64,000 bases of DNA from Pseudooceanicola sediminis (GTDB lineage Bacteria > Pseudomonadota > Alphaproteobacteria > Rhodobacterales > Rhodobacteraceae): assembly GCF_003575965.1 (NCBI RefSeq), contig NZ_QWJJ01000016.1, forward strand, positions 1 through 64,000, read 5' to 3'. How positions within the stretch are numbered: position 1 is the first letter of the stretch; every line of letters begins with the position of its first letter. Of the stretch, positions 63,561-64,000 are shown in pieces. Under the pieces are notes generated by a model that was given only the letters and a program-made list of their open reading frames with translations, had not been told where the DNA came from and searched no databases. The translations under genes and the position numbers were made by a program.

Positions 63561-64000
63561 ATGACAAAGTTTGACAAATCCAAATTGCCCAGCCGCCACG
63601 TGACCGAAGGTCCGGCGCGCGCACCGCACCGGTCCTACCTCTACGCCATGGGCATCTCGGAAGAGGAAATTCACCAGCCCCTCGTTGGCGTGGCAACCTG
63701 CTGGAACGAAGCGGCCCCCTGCAATATCGCGCTCAGCCGTCAGGCACAGGCCGTCAAGCAGGGTGTGAAGGCGGCCGAGGGCACGCCGCGCGAATTCACC
63801 ACCATCACCGTGACCGACGGTATCGCCATGGGCCACGAGGGGATGCGCTCCTCTCTCGCCTCGCGCGAAGCGATTGCCGACACGGTCGAGCTGACGATGC
63901 GCGGCCACTGCTATGATGCGGTCGTCGGCCTTGCGGGCTGTGACAAGTCGCTGCCGGGCATGATGATGGCGATGGTGCGTCTGAACGTGCCGTCGGTCTT
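63561..64000 (+). CDS. ilvD: Dihydroxy-acid dehydratase (3' end outside window)
   Basis: First 146 residues of the Fe-S dehydratase of valine and isoleucine synthesis, which converts 2,3-dihydroxy acids to 2-keto acids. VGVATCWNEAAPCNIAL holds the first cluster Cys, and LAGCDKSLPGMMMAM the second. GGGGGAG precedes the ATG at 63561. The gene runs off the right end of the window. Confidence 0.95.
   Translation, partial: MTKFDKSKLPSRHVTEGPARAPHRSYLYAMGISEEEIHQPLVGVATCWNEAAPCNIALSRQAQAVKQGVKAAEGTPREFTTITVTDGIAMGHEGMRSSLASREAIADTVELTMRGHCYDAVVGLAGCDKSLPGMMMAMVRLNVPSV

Overview
The window is a 64 kb stretch of high-GC bacterial chromosome. It reads like an alphaproteobacterium of the Rhodobacteraceae (roseobacter-type). 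The support is gene content: MnmC split into separate genes, a DUF2794 protein, ZapE, a cytochrome c', overlapping accD-folC, several acyl-CoA catabolic operons and ABC transporters, and many ATGA/GTGA stop-start overlaps. I see no phage, insertion sequence, plasmid function, CRISPR array, rRNA or tRNA.

Layout. 1-4.5 kb: the end of a soluble lytic transglycosylase, a DMT permease, mnmD and a divergent FAD oxidoreductase. 4.7-12.6 kb (minus): a nine-gene acyl-CoA operon with two unlike acyl-CoA dehydrogenases, SDR, MaoC hydratase, SDR, thiolase, histidine phosphatase, ACAD11-type phosphotransferase and thioesterase. 12.8-17.8 kb (plus): a divergent Liv-type ABC importer. 18-20 kb: an unknown secreted protein and an unknown GNAT-like protein. 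20-29.4 kb: a second acyl-CoA island with three acyl-CoA ligases, a quinone-oxidoreductase-like enzyme, an IclR regulator, an SDR and an ACAD11-type dehydrogenase. 29.7-31.5 kb: fbp and rpe. 31.6-33.4 kb: a GAF sensor kinase and a PAS-LuxR regulator. 33.5-42.4 kb: an M20 deacylase, an oligopeptide-type ABC transporter, an aldehyde dehydrogenase and an SDR. 42.4-64 kb: mostly housekeeping genes (AEC carrier, asd, DUF4139 protein, carbonic anhydrase, M17 aminopeptidase plus NlpC/P60, cytochrome c', I78 inhibitor, TetR, YaiI, HAD, ornithine cyclodeaminase-like, alpha/beta hydrolase, MFS, zapE, folC, accD, two CPBP proteases, start of ilvD).

How it may work together. The 4.7-17.8 kb block looks like one catabolic unit: a dedicated importer for a carboxylate and a complete beta-oxidation spiral. 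Two things stand out. First, the two ATPases of the importer carry changes (Walker A Lys to Arg in one; Ser to Pro and Gly to Ala in the signature of the other) that fall in the same composite ATP site, predicting an asymmetric importer with one degenerate site. Second, the window encodes separately the two halves of eukaryotic ACAD10/11 (kinase-like and dehydrogenase), which suggests 4-hydroxyacyl-CoA handling. Two matching GGAA-N5-TTCC dyads upstream of the ligase genes suggest the operator of the IclR protein encoded between them.

The gaps hold two kinds of repeat: a modular extragenic element (six half-copies) whose central hairpin changes sequence but keeps pairing, and short tandem repeats of 11-21 bp, two of which overlap the stop codon of the preceding gene. 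Predictions of substrate and regulation are inference; enzyme family calls are mostly firm.
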